Part shown: piece after piece, positions 23,747 through 30,962 of the stretch | Numbering within the stretch: position 1 is the first letter of the stretch | Layout of the letters: the number at the start of each line of letters is the position of its first letter | Assembly: GCA_012840725.1 (NCBI GenBank) | Contig: DURQ01000053.1 | Location: forward strand, 1 to 38,573 | Direction of reading: 5' to 3' | Length of the DNA stretch: 38,573 nt | Origin: Bacillota bacterium | Lineage (GTDB): Bacteria; Bacillota; Limnochordia; Darwinibacteriales; Darwinibacteriaceae | Program-made: the position numbers and the translations under genes | Notes under the pieces: generated by a model | What the model saw: only the letters and a program-made list of their open reading frames with translations | What the model was told of the DNA's origin: nothing | Databases searched by the model: none

Positions 23747-24752
23747 ACTGCTGCTTCAGGTACTCGGGATCAACCAGTTTCTTCCGGCCCATGACCTCAG
23801 ACAGGGGCACGGTGGCCGGCTTGCCGTCCTTCAGGGCAGCCAGGACGCCTGTGGTGCCTTCCAAAGCCAGGTCGATCGCGTAGTTGGCGTAGAAAGCAGC
23901 CAGTTCTACATCCTGAGGCACGGGTGTCCCGCCGCGCAGCAGGTAGCCCATGACCTGCACCCGGGCATTTCTGCCGGTGGCTTTTTTGTACAGGTCACCT
24001 ACTATGTAGCTTACTCCAGCATAGGCCAGGTTGCCAAAGGCATCGCGCTGCAGTCCGCAGCGGTCCACGCCTTCCAGCTGGATTCCTTCAGAGACGATGG
24101 CCAGGGCTGCTTTGCCGTTGATGCGCCTGTACTCGTTCATGGCATTGACCATCTCGTCAAGACTCATCGGACCTTCCGGGCACATGCAGGCGCAGGCCGG
24201 GGTGTTCACGGCAATGCCCAGAGCGAGCCAGCCGGCGTCGCGGCCCATGATCTCCACGATCATGTCCCGATCGTGGGCAACATTGCTGTTCACCATGCTG
24301 TTCACAGCATTTACGCCCTGGTAGATAGCAGTGTAGTAGCCCAGGGAACGGTCGGTGCCGTATACATCATCGTCGATGGTCTGAGCAACGCCGACCACGG
24401 TGAAACCCATCTGAGCCAGGTGGTTCGCAACGCCGAGGGTATCGTCGCCGCCCATGGCGATCAGCACATCAACCCCCCAATCCTTCAGGCTGTTCAGTAC
24501 CAGATCCATCTGCCCGTCTTTTATGGGGTTCTTACGCTCGGTGCCCAGCAGGGTTCCGGCGGTAAAGCGGTATTGAGCCAGGCTCTTCCTGTCCAGCTCC
24601 ACCGCATCATTGTTCACCAAGCCGAGCCAGCTGCGGCGAAAGCCGATGAGGCTGTGGCCTTCCCGCTCCAGGCGCTGCGCTAGGAAGTACAGGAAGTCAT
24701 TGATGCCGGATGAGTCTCCTCCACCAGTTAAGACAGCAAACCTCAAATGCAT
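23730..24752 (-). CDS. 6-Phosphofructokinase-family protein with an atypical donor site
   Basis: A 340-residue PFK-fold kinase whose numbering runs in register with the classical ATP enzyme. Present: GGGDSSGIND near the N terminus, LGTERKNP (69-76), MGGDDTLG (100-107), TIDDDVYGTD (125-134) with the catalytic Asp127 and Asp129, IMGRDAGWLA (168-177) and CPEGP (191-195). At the donor site it has Asp104, as in pyrophosphate-dependent enzymes (GGDD; ATP type GGDG), but Gln124 instead of the Lys of PPi types or Gly of ATP types, so the phosphoryl donor is uncertain. ATG at 24752 has AAGGAGG four bases upstream. Family assignment is firm; the name pfkA is avoided because the cofactor and substrate are not proven. 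Confidence 0.87.
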   Translation of the reverse strand: MHLRFAVLTGGGDSSGINDFLYFLAQRLEREGHSLIGFRRSWLGLVNNDAVELDRKSLAQYRFTAGTLLGTERKNPIKDGQMDLVLNSLKDWGVDVLIAMGGDDTLGVANHLAQMGFTVVGVAQTIDDDVYGTDRSLGYYTAIYQGVNAVNSMVNSNVAHDRDMIVEIMGRDAGWLALGIAVNTPACACMCPEGPMSLDEMVNAMNEYRRINGKAALAIVSEGIQLEGVDRCGLQRDAFGNLAYAGVSYIVGDLYKKATGRNARVQVMGYLLRGGTPVPQDVELAAFYANYAIDLALEGTTGVLAALKDGKPATVPLSEVMGRKKLVDPEYLKQQFKLLG

Positions 24753-24772
24753 TCATCCTCCTTCATATCCTT

Positions 24773-24799
24773 CTCGAAACACGATACACAGGTTTCGAG
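24773..24799 (-). promoter_or_regulatory. Inverted repeat upstream of the phosphofructokinase-family gene
   Basis: CTCGAAAC (24773-24780) and GTTTCGAG (24792-24799) are perfect 8-base arms separated by 11 bases, 20 bases before the start codon. It may be an operator or a leader hairpin. No promoter could be placed with confidence, and no terminator was seen behind the prolyl oligopeptidase gene. Confidence 0.4.
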
Positions 24800-24850
24800 T
24801 TGCGAGTGTTTTTTCCTTCTATACTTAGTCCAAATTCGGGTTGGATATGC

Positions 24851-26875
24851 CTAGATCCCCAGCACTTTCACCAAAAAAGCGCAAATATCTGACTGTTCCT
24901 CCACAATCTTCGCCGTGGGTTTGCCGTGCCCGTGCCCTGACTTCGTGTCCACACGCAGGAGAACAGGTGCCTTTCCTTTCTGGGCCTCCTGCAGGGTCGC
25001 GGCGAACTTGTAGGCATGGCCTGGAACTACCCGATCATCGCCATCGGCAGTGACGACGATGGTTGGCGGGTACTCTGCCGGCTTGACGTTGTGCAGGGGC
25101 GAGTATTTGTAGAGGAACTGGAAGTGCTCGGGGTTGGTTTCCGCATCGCCGTACTCGGGCACCCAGTAACGGCCCACGGTGAACCTGTGGAAGCGCAGCA
25201 TGTCTGTGACCGGCACGACGCAGACGACCGCGCCAAACAACTCTGGCCTCTGCACAAGAACTGCTGACACCAGCAGCCCGCCGTTGCTCCGCCCCTCGAT
25301 CACCAACCGCTCCCTGCTGGTGTAGCCATTCGCGACCAGCCACTCAGCAGCGGCCATGAAATCATCAAACACATTCTGCTTGTTCGCCAGCATGCCGGCC
25401 TGGTGCCATTCTTCCCCATACTCACTGCCTCCCCGGAGGTTGGCCACCGCGTAAACACCACCCTGCTCCAGCCACCACATGCGCACGGGCGAGAAGAAGG
25501 GTGTGATGGCGATGTTGAACCCGCCGTAACCATAGAGCAAGGCCGGGCTGCGGCCGTCCAGCTTCAGGCCCTTCTTGTGCACGAGAAACATGGACACTTG
25601 GGTGCCATCTTTGGAAGGATAGAACACCTGGTGGGTCTCGAACTCCTCCGGCCTAAAGGTGAGTTTCGGTTCAGCAAAGATCCGCAGATCACCGGTCTCG
25701 AAATCATAGTGGTAGACCGCTTCGGGGTGGAGGAAGGATGTGAAAACGAAAAAGACCTCTTTCTGGTTCGGCCGGCCCCACAGACCCTGGATAGAGCCCA
25801 TGGCGGGCAGTTCCAGTTCCTTGAGCTCCCTGCCCTGACGGTCGTAGGTGCGCAGAACAGCATAGGCGTTGTGCAGGAAGTAGACTACAAAGCCTCCATC
25901 AACGCAGCGCACATCCTCAATCGCATCTTTCTGTTCGGGCAGGATCTCAACCCAGTGTTCTTTGCCCGGCTTGTCTAAATCGACAGCCACGATCCTGCCC
26001 CGCGGGGCCTGCCAGTTGGTGGCGAAGAAAAAGGTTCTGCCTTCGTTACCAAGGTAATGGTAGGCCGCTTCCCCAGGCTCAAAGAGGCGCACAAACTCGC
26101 GATCATGCCCCAGTCTGCGGTAGAAGACGCCGTTGCAGTCATCTGTTCCCCGGAACGCATGGAGGATCAAATACTGCTGATCGCAGGAGATGCTTGGGGA
26201 AAAGCTGAGTTCTTTCTGCTCGGGCATTTCAAAGACGAGAACATCCTCTTCCTGGGTTGTACCCAGGCTGTGCCAGTACACCTGGTTGAAGTTGTTCTCG
26301 TCTTCAGGCGCCACGGTACCTGGCTGGGGATACCGGCTGTAGTAGAAGCCCAGATCCTTGAACCAGGCCATGTTAGTAAAGCGGCACCACTTGATCACAT
26401 CTGGCAGCTCCACACCTTTCTCCAGGTCACGGATGCGGATCTCCTGGCGATCGCTGCCGTGGACAGAGACGGTGTAAGAGAGGTACCGGGCTCCCTCATC
26501 AACGCTGAAGCCGCTCATGGCCACGGTCCCGTCCTCGCTCCAGCGGTTGGGGTCCAGGACCACCTCGGCTTCACCGTCCAACCCGTTCTTCCGGTAGAGC
26601 ACAGGCTGGTTCTGCAGCCCGCTGTTGTGCTCGTAGAAGTACCAAGAGCCCGCTTTGCGAGGCAGGAATGTCCGGGGATAGTCCCACAGCTCTGCGAGGC
26701 GTTCTTTGATGGCCGGGCGCCTCTCAGGCGTCTTCAGAAACTCTTCAGTCCGTTCGTTCTGGCGGTCAACCCACTCCCTGACCTCTGGATCGCGGCTGTT
26801 TTCCAGCCAGCGATAGGGGTCCGCCACCCAGGTCCCATGGAAGTTCTCAACGACGTCTACCTTCCGGGTCTGCAT
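24851..26875 (-). CDS. Prolyl oligopeptidase (S9A)
   Basis: A 674-residue cytosolic serine peptidase that cleaves after proline in short peptides. The N-terminal part YRWLENSRDPEVREWVDRQNERT and the following beta-propeller region are typical of S9A. The C-terminal alpha/beta-hydrolase domain has the nucleophile Ser530 in EGRSNGGLL, the acid Asp614 in DGDDRVVPGHAYKF and His648 in SGHGHGKP, plus LYGYGGFN and ANLRGGSEYGEEWH. Length matches the family (~690) and there is no signal peptide. ATG at 26875 has AAGGAG with 8-base spacing. It probably processes peptides imported from degradation of proteins by enzymes such as the neighbouring secreted subtilase, which is inference from neighbourhood only. 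Confidence 0.96.
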   Translation of the reverse strand: MQTRKVDVVENFHGTWVADPYRWLENSRDPEVREWVDRQNERTEEFLKTPERRPAIKERLAELWDYPRTFLPRKAGSWYFYEHNSGLQNQPVLYRKNGLDGEAEVVLDPNRWSEDGTVAMSGFSVDEGARYLSYTVSVHGSDRQEIRIRDLEKGVELPDVIKWCRFTNMAWFKDLGFYYSRYPQPGTVAPEDENNFNQVYWHSLGTTQEEDVLVFEMPEQKELSFSPSISCDQQYLILHAFRGTDDCNGVFYRRLGHDREFVRLFEPGEAAYHYLGNEGRTFFFATNWQAPRGRIVAVDLDKPGKEHWVEILPEQKDAIEDVRCVDGGFVVYFLHNAYAVLRTYDRQGRELKELELPAMGSIQGLWGRPNQKEVFFVFTSFLHPEAVYHYDFETGDLRIFAEPKLTFRPEEFETHQVFYPSKDGTQVSMFLVHKKGLKLDGRSPALLYGYGGFNIAITPFFSPVRMWWLEQGGVYAVANLRGGSEYGEEWHQAGMLANKQNVFDDFMAAAEWLVANGYTSRERLVIEGRSNGGLLVSAVLVQRPELFGAVVCVVPVTDMLRFHRFTVGRYWVPEYGDAETNPEHFQFLYKYSPLHNVKPAEYPPTIVVTADGDDRVVPGHAYKFAATLQEAQKGKAPVLLRVDTKSGHGHGKPTAKIVEEQSDICAFLVKVLGI

Positions 26876-26980
26876 CTTTTCGCTCCTTCTCTGGTGTAAT
26901 CTCCTTCAGGAAATTCGCCAACCGAACTTCGTTCCCTGTTCCAAAACCTATTTCTCGGCGGTCTGGGGGAGTACCGGCAG

Positions 26981-27018
26981 AAAAAAAGACTCTGTCCAGG
27001 ACTTCCCAGACAGAGTCT
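26981..27018 (-). terminator. Terminator after the HNH nuclease gene
   Basis: On the minus strand AGACTCTGTC (27018-27009) pairs with GACAGAGTCT (26996-26987) and seven T residues follow. It isolates the HNH gene from prolyl oligopeptidase. Confidence 0.95.
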
Positions 27019-27028
27019 CCCCTCCATG

Positions 27029-27919
27029 TCACATCGCTTTCTTGAACTGCTCGTAGCGGAGGGCTAGAAGGTCCCGATCAGGGTACTGACTGGGACGCTT
27101 GGGCAGGATCAGACGCTGGTTGTGCATCTCCTGGATGCCGTGCCTGAGCATGGGGCCATCCTTTTCCCTGAGGAGTTCTGGCCTGATGACAATGGTGTAG
27201 TCAGGAGTGACTCCGATGAAGTGGCGGTCAAAGGCGGCATGGTGTATCTTGCAGAGAGCCAAGCCGTTGGTGATCACAGGCTCTCCCAGCGGATCGCGAT
27301 CCGGGATGATGTGGGCAGCGTCCAGAAGTTCCGCCCTGCGCAGGCGGCAGAACGCGCACTGGCTCTGGTAAGCCTCCAGTACCCGCACCCGGAAGGACCG
27401 CTGGTGCAGGCGCGCTGTGAAACTGGTGGTGATATAGCGGCGGCGGCCTTCAGCGCCCTCGCTTTCGGCGCGGTCAGGTTCAAGACTCCGCCTGTCGTCG
27501 AGGGCCGCGACAAAGGCCAGGTTGACAGGGTCTTCTCCCACAATGTACACCGGCCAGGCAGAGAGATACTTTCCAGGCACCAAGCCGTGGAAGTACACCA
27601 GGGGAACCTGCTTGTGCATGGCCTCTCTCAGCCCAGCGTTGTCGCGATGCCGCGGATCTGTACCGCGGTAGCGGTAGTACAGCAGCCCATCTGCCGTGAC
27701 TCCATCGCGGTAGTCCGATTGGTAAGAAGTGCGGATGGAGAGAGGGATGAACTCGAACACCTTGGGCTTCCAGATGCCCTGCTGCCCCACCAGACTGATC
27801 CTCTGCCCCTCGAAGGTGAACCCGTTCAACAGTGTAGACCAGTCCAGCACATCATCAAACCGAGTCTGCTCTTCCAGCCACTGGAAGACCGCTAACCGGA
27901 TCTGTTCCTCGCTGGCCAA
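27029..27919 (-). CDS. HNH-family endonuclease (HNH_2-like restriction-type domain)
   Basis: A 296-residue protein with a C-terminal HNH nuclease fold: CAFC (Cys188, Cys191), DAAHII (catalytic His203), TNGLALCKIHHAAFDRHF (Asn218, Cys223 and His226 nearby). The pattern of two CxxC-like zinc positions around the H-N-H residues matches the HNH_2 (PF13391-type) proteins annotated as McrA-like or restriction endonucleases. The N-terminal two-thirds is a conserved companion domain without clear function. No methyltransferase partner is adjacent, so it may be a solitary nuclease. I chose the TTG at 27919, eight bases after GGAGGG; the ATG at 27934 lacks any ribosome site. It stands alone between two terminators. 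Confidence 0.85.
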   Translation of the reverse strand: MASEEQIRLAVFQWLEEQTRFDDVLDWSTLLNGFTFEGQRISLVGQQGIWKPKVFEFIPLSIRTSYQSDYRDGVTADGLLYYRYRGTDPRHRDNAGLREAMHKQVPLVYFHGLVPGKYLSAWPVYIVGEDPVNLAFVAALDDRRSLEPDRAESEGAEGRRRYITTSFTARLHQRSFRVRVLEAYQSQCAFCRLRRAELLDAAHIIPDRDPLGEPVITNGLALCKIHHAAFDRHFIGVTPDYTIVIRPELLREKDGPMLRHGIQEMHNQRLILPKRPSQYPDRDLLALRYEQFKKAM

Positions 27920-28040
27920 CTCTGCTCCCTCCATTGTTTCTGGTATTACTTGCCATATTCTGCGTCTCGGCGAGGACTCCTCCTCGGATGTTCAAGTGGT
28001 AACCCTTAGGTGTCCGCCGCAGGGAGCTTTTGTGCGCGCG

Positions 28041-28063
28041 AAAAGAGGGTGCTCAGCACCCTC
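28041..28063 (-). terminator. Terminator of hsp20
   Basis: On the minus strand GAGGGTGC (28063-28056), loop TGA, GCACCCTC (28052-28045) and TTTT (28044-28041). It starts 20 bases after the hsp20 stop codon. Confidence 0.9.
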
Positions 28064-28083
28064 CGCACAAGACAGCGACTACG

Positions 28084-28527
28084 TTAGTTGATGGGAATCT
28101 GACGGCGATCCGGTCCCTGCGCCCCGCGGGGCACCTTGATATCCAGCACCCCGTTCTCAAAACGGGCCTTGACATCTGCGGGGTCCACATCACCCACGTA
28201 GAAACTGCGCTGGCTGGACATCTGCCTTCTCTCACGGCACAGGTAGTTCTCGTTGTTCTCGGATCTGATCTCGTCGGCACGCACGGCGATGGTCAGGTAG
28301 CCGCCATCCAACGAGAGCTGGATGTTCTCCTTGGCTACCCCGGGAAGGTCGGCGAGAACGTGGTAGCCGTCATTCGTTTCCTTGACGTCAACATTGAAGG
28401 TCCCAAAGCCACCAAAACCGGGGAAACCTTCCCAGAAGGACTCAGGCCAGCTGAAGAAATCCTGCCAGGTCTGTGGCCAGAAAGCCTCACCACGGTTGCG
28501 TCTGCGGAACGGCATCATGCGATACAT
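28084..28527 (-). CDS. Small heat shock protein Hsp20 (alpha-crystallin family)
   Basis: A 147-residue holdase chaperone. Residues 1-42 are an aromatic- and Phe/Trp-rich N-terminal arm (WPQTWQDFFSWPESFWEGFPGFG); residues 43-135 form the alpha-crystallin domain with VDVKETNDGYHVLADLPG, the core GYLTIAVRADE, and ARFENGVLDIKVP (GVL motif); the C-terminal IPI (144-146) is the IxI anchor. Length and order are standard. Such chaperones bind unfolding proteins during heat stress. ATG at 28527 follows AAGGAGGT with 7-base spacing. A promoter overlapped by a CtsR-like operator lies upstream, which suggests heat-induced derepression, and a terminator follows. Confidence 0.96.
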   Translation of the reverse strand: MYRMMPFRRRNRGEAFWPQTWQDFFSWPESFWEGFPGFGGFGTFNVDVKETNDGYHVLADLPGVAKENIQLSLDGGYLTIAVRADEIRSENNENYLCRERRQMSSQRSFYVGDVDPADVKARFENGVLDIKVPRGAQGPDRRQIPIN

Positions 28528-28574
28528 GTTCTCTACCTCCTTAGATTTGATCCTCAATTTGACCTTGCATCCTT

Positions 28575-28603
28575 ATTCTCCCACGAACATCAGGAAAGGT
28601 CAA
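28575..28603 (-). promoter_or_regulatory. Candidate sigma-A promoter of hsp20
   Basis: On the minus strand TTGACC (28603-28598) stands 17 bases before GAGAAT (28580-28575). The -35 overlaps the first repeat of the CtsR-like array, as expected for a repressor-controlled heat-shock promoter. Confidence 0.55.
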
Positions 28604-28620
28604 TGTCAAAGAAGGTCAAG
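28598..28620. promoter_or_regulatory. CtsR-type heat-shock operator
   Basis: TGTCAAAGAAGGTCAAG (28604-28620, plus strand) matches 15 of 17 positions of the CtsR heptad operator RGTCAAANANRGTCAAA (the first and last bases differ), with a third GGTCAA at 28598-28603. CtsR is the class III heat-shock repressor of Gram-positive bacteria, and hsp20-type genes are known targets in some lactic acid bacteria. Whether this genome has ctsR is not visible here. Confidence 0.65.
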
Positions 28621-28702
28621 CGCTTCTTCCCAGAGGTAGTATTCCCCGATTTTCACCAGATAACTTCCGTTTGCTCGCTTTTTCGCCCGCGGACAAGCAG
28701 CA

Positions 28703-28930
28703 TCAGTTGATGACAGTGTAGCCCCTCTTGGCCAGTTCAGCCTTGATTTCCTCGAGGTCTTTACCCTTCATGGCCGCTCCTTTTGGCAGCGTCATCACCC
28801 TTCCCGCCGTCTTCAGGACCGCGGGGTTAGTGATGCTGGAAAAGCCGAATTCAGCCATGATATGCACCAGTTCCGGATGCTCCTGAACCAGTACGTAGAC
28901 TGTTTTCTTCAGGTCGAGAACCTTTGCCAT
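28703..28930 (-). CDS. DUF1858 domain protein
   Basis: A 75-residue protein made of one DUF1858 domain: AKVLDLKKTVYVLVQEHPELVHIMAEFGFSSITNPAVL, a helical fold seen at the N terminus of radical-SAM and ferredoxin-linked proteins and in stand-alone copies in anaerobes. No enzyme activity is known. The start is the ATG at 28930; an upstream in-frame TTG at 28987 is unlikely. The nearest ribosome site (AAAGGGG) is 13 bases away and lies in the stem of a strong leader hairpin. It stands between the methyltransferase gene and the hsp20 promoter, and I saw no terminator of its own. Confidence 0.8.
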   Translation of the reverse strand: MAKVLDLKKTVYVLVQEHPELVHIMAEFGFSSITNPAVLKTAGRVMTLPKGAAMKGKDLEEIKAELAKRGYTVIN

Positions 28931-28938
28931 AAAGAGAT

Positions 28939-28984
28939 CAGCCCCTTTCCTGTCTGCGATCCTAGTGTACAGAAAAGGGGGCTG
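28939..28984 (-). promoter_or_regulatory. Leader hairpin overlapping the ribosome site of the DUF1858 gene
   Basis: The arms at 28939-28953 and 28969-28984 pair over about 14 bases with one mismatch and one bulge (CAGCCCC with GGGGCTG, TTT with AAA, CTGT with ACAG). The AAAGGGG ribosome site is in the 3' arm on the minus strand. It could limit translation until melted, or weakly terminate the preceding methyltransferase transcript. Confidence 0.55.
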
Positions 28985-29001
28985 CAAGGCTACTGCAATC
29001 T

Positions 29002-29742
29002 TTATTTTTTGAGTACGAAAATTATGAAGTTGGGCACCCGCCGTTCATCGGCGATATCCGGATACTCCGCCACGGCTTCCAGGGTCGCCATGGGTTCGAT
29101 CAGATCCTCCAGCACAAAACCAGCCCGCAGGAAAGAGCGCACATAGGTGGAAAGGGTCCTGTGGAAGTTTGTGATCTGCACGCCTCCCATGGTAAATCGG
29201 CGTTCTCCCTCGGAGAAGTAGTGATCCAGGATGACATGGAGTTTCGTTCCGTCGGGAGCCCGGTGCCAACCGTTTCCTGCTGAGCGCATGGGATGCACGT
29301 TGGTCACCACCAGCCGCCCTCCGGCTTTGAGAACCCGGTAAAGTTCGCGCACATTGGAGTCGAAATCCGGGAGATCGCACTGGTTCAGATAGGAAACGGC
29401 CAGATCGAAGCTGTCATCTGCCAAAAAGCTCAGATCCTGAGCATCGGCGAGGATGTACTCATCCCGACCAGTCTGCAGTTCCCGGGCCGCCTCGACCATC
29501 AGCTCACAGCTGTCCACTCCGAGCACATACTGCGCTCCCCTGGCGAGCAGCATCCGGCTGAACCTGCCTTCTCCGCAGCCGCAGTCCAAGATGCGCAGGC
29601 CAGAAACATCGCCGCAGGCCGCGAGCATATAGTTATCGAGCAGGGCCCGCCGGCTCAGATCACCGCCTGCCCGGGCTTCTTCGATCCAGCGGGGCGCCAG
29701 CTCGATCCACTCCCGGCGCAAGCAGTCACTCTTGTCGTCCAC
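29002..29742 (-). CDS. SAM-dependent methyltransferase, class I
   Basis: A 246-residue Rossmann-fold methyltransferase of the UbiE/COQ5-like or Methyltransf_11 type. The SAM-binding motif I is ILDCGCGEGRFSRML (51-65), followed by VLGVDSCELMVEAAR with the ribose-binding Asp and DAQDLSFLADDSFDLAVSYL. The substrate-side half (RVLKAGGRLVVTNVHPMRSAG and the later strands) does not identify the acceptor. Start is GTG at 29742, seven bases after GAGGAGG. It is divergent from the ECF sigma gene and followed, after a short gap with a hairpin, by the DUF1858 gene on the same strand. Family certain, substrate unknown. Confidence 0.9.
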   Translation of the reverse strand: MDDKSDCLRREWIELAPRWIEEARAGGDLSRRALLDNYMLAACGDVSGLRILDCGCGEGRFSRMLLARGAQYVLGVDSCELMVEAARELQTGRDEYILADAQDLSFLADDSFDLAVSYLNQCDLPDFDSNVRELYRVLKAGGRLVVTNVHPMRSAGNGWHRAPDGTKLHVILDHYFSEGERRFTMGGVQITNFHRTLSTYVRSFLRAGFVLEDLIEPMATLEAVAEYPDIADERRVPNFIIFVLKK

Positions 29743-29848
29743 TTGGTTTCCTCCTCGGCTTGATTTCGCAACTCATATCACTTTGCTGTGGTGTTCAAGA
29801 TCCCTTTGGGGGCCAAGTTTTTCTTAACACAAACATAACATCGTCTCT

Positions 29849-29876
29849 TGAACCAAAGAGAAGCCTGAACCGACTA
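29849..29876 (+). promoter_or_regulatory. ECF-type autoregulatory promoter of the sigma operon
   Basis: TGAACC (29849-29854) and CGACTA (29871-29876) are separated by 16 bases, which agrees with ECF promoters of the SigW/SigX type (TGWAAC-N16/17-CGWC). It ends 23 bases before the sigma ATG and fits self-activation. It also makes the upstream GTG (29882) an unlikely start, because transcription would begin at about that base. Confidence 0.6.
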
Positions 29877-29899
29877 TAGGGGTGAAGGGGCTGAGCGCA

Positions 29900-30385
29900 A
29901 TGGACTTTGAGTCGCTGTATAAAGACCATGCCGATGCCGTCTACGGTTATCTGGCCTTTAAATTGAGAGACAGTCAGCTGGCGGAAGATCTGATGCAGGA
30001 GACCTTCTTGGCAGCCCATGTGAGGCTGGACCAGCTCCGCACCGCAGGTTCTGCAAAGGCCTGGCTGCTCTCGATCGCCCACAACAAGATGGTGGATCTG
30101 CTGCGGCGGCGCTCCGCTGAACTGCCCCTTCAAGCTGAGAGCCTGGCGGCCTCCGGCACTGCTGCTCCTACCTTGTTCATCAGAGAAGCCCTGGAGCAGT
30201 TGGACGAACTGGAACGCAGCATCGTCTACGGGCTCTACGTGGAAGGCCTCACCCATCGGGAGCTTGCTGAGATGCTCGGGCTGCCAGAGGGAACTGTGAA
30301 GAGCAAGGCTCACTACGCCCGCAGGCGGCTTCACCGCTGGCTGGAAGGAGGATCTGAGCAATGCTGCAGAGAGAAGACTATGTAG
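29900..30385 (+). CDS. ECF-type RNA polymerase sigma factor
   Basis: A 161-residue sigma-70 family protein with only regions 2 and 4. Region 2: YKDHADAVYGYLAFKLRDSQLAEDLMQETFLAAHVRLDQL and WLLSIAHNKMVDLLRRR; region 4: LDELERSIVYGLYVEGLTHRELAEMLGLPEGTVKSKAHYARRRLHRWL, the promoter-recognising helix-turn-helix. A linker of ~30 Ala/Ser-rich residues separates them. ATG at 29900 has AAGGGG nine bases upstream. Its end overlaps the next gene by 25 bases. The promoter upstream resembles its own target type, so positive autoregulation is likely. No anti-sigma zinc motif or membrane protein follows, which is unusual for this class. Confidence 0.95.
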   Translation: MDFESLYKDHADAVYGYLAFKLRDSQLAEDLMQETFLAAHVRLDQLRTAGSAKAWLLSIAHNKMVDLLRRRSAELPLQAESLAASGTAAPTLFIREALEQLDELERSIVYGLYVEGLTHRELAEMLGLPEGTVKSKAHYARRRLHRWLEGGSEQCCREKTM

Positions 30386-30687
30386 ACTTGGCCTGGGGCC
30401 TGCTCCACGACAGACTCTCCCCCTCGGAGAGGAGACTCGCCCTTGAGATGATCGCCTCAGATGCCGAGTTTCTGGAAGTTCTCAAGCTTGAGCTGACGCT
30501 CAAGAACGAGCTGGCCCAGCTGAAGCAGCCCCTGCCCGAGCCAGTCAAGAAGAGAGTGCAAGCCATGATAAAAGGCAGCCAAAAGAAGGCCTTGTATGCT
30601 GAGGTAGCGCACACTGTGTTGGAGGTTTTTATGCCAAAGGTAACCCTTCCGGTGCTGAATATCTTTGAAAGGAGTGTGTTTCAGTGA
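30361..30687 (+). CDS. Small cytosolic protein co-translated with the ECF sigma factor, putative anti-sigma
   Basis: A 108-residue protein without membrane segments or the His-x3-Cys-x2-Cys zinc motif of ZAS anti-sigma factors. Its N-terminal half (YVDLAWGLLHDRLSPSERRLALEMIASDAEFLEVLKLELTLKNEL) is helical, with the 'LxxxxLSxxERxxxxxHL' spacing of anti-sigma N-terminal domains. The start at 30361 overlaps the sigma gene by 25 bases and follows GGAGG; its stop overlaps the next start as GTGA. Position and coupling suggest it controls the sigma factor, but no homologous family was recognised. Confidence 0.7.
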   Translation: MLQREDYVDLAWGLLHDRLSPSERRLALEMIASDAEFLEVLKLELTLKNELAQLKQPLPEPVKKRVQAMIKGSQKKALYAEVAHTVLEVFMPKVTLPVLNIFERSVFQ

Positions 30688-30953
30688 GCAACTTTGATGT
30701 TCCGGTCAAAGAAGTCGGAGATATGCTCGATCTGGTTTCAGAAAAGCTTCCCAAGCTGATCAAGGGGCTTTACCAGACGCTGTTTTCCGAAGAAGTGGCC
30801 CAGACCATGAGCAGTGCTGTCGGGACATTCCACAAGAATCTCATCGCAGCTGGCATGGACCGTAAGGATGCCCTGCTGCTGACCCAGGATTACCTGGACA
30901 CTCTGACCGGCCTGGTCAACCAGTCCTTTAACCAGAAGTCCCGGGATGATTAG
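30684..30953 (+). CDS. Small protein of the ECF operon, related to the next gene
   Basis: An 89-residue, soluble, helical protein of unknown family (start GTG at 30684, coupled to the previous stop as GTGA, with GGAG nine bases upstream). Residues 49-70 (FHKNLIAAGMDRKDALLLTQDY) align with residues 36-57 of the following 72-residue protein, sharing nine identical positions: F, L, A, G, D, D, L, T, Y. This suggests a tandem duplication. There are no cysteines and no transmembrane helix. A stress-effector or sigma-regulatory role is inferred only from the operon. Confidence 0.75.
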   Translation: MSNFDVPVKEVGDMLDLVSEKLPKLIKGLYQTLFSEEVAQTMSSAVGTFHKNLIAAGMDRKDALLLTQDYLDTLTGLVNQSFNQKSRDD

Positions 30954-30962
30954 TGGCGAACC

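Noticed and set aside
23721-24683. Plus-strand frame opposite the phosphofructokinase gene
   Set aside because: Antisense shadow.
26057-26899. Plus-strand frame opposite prolyl oligopeptidase
   Set aside because: Antisense shadow; the sense gene is complete.
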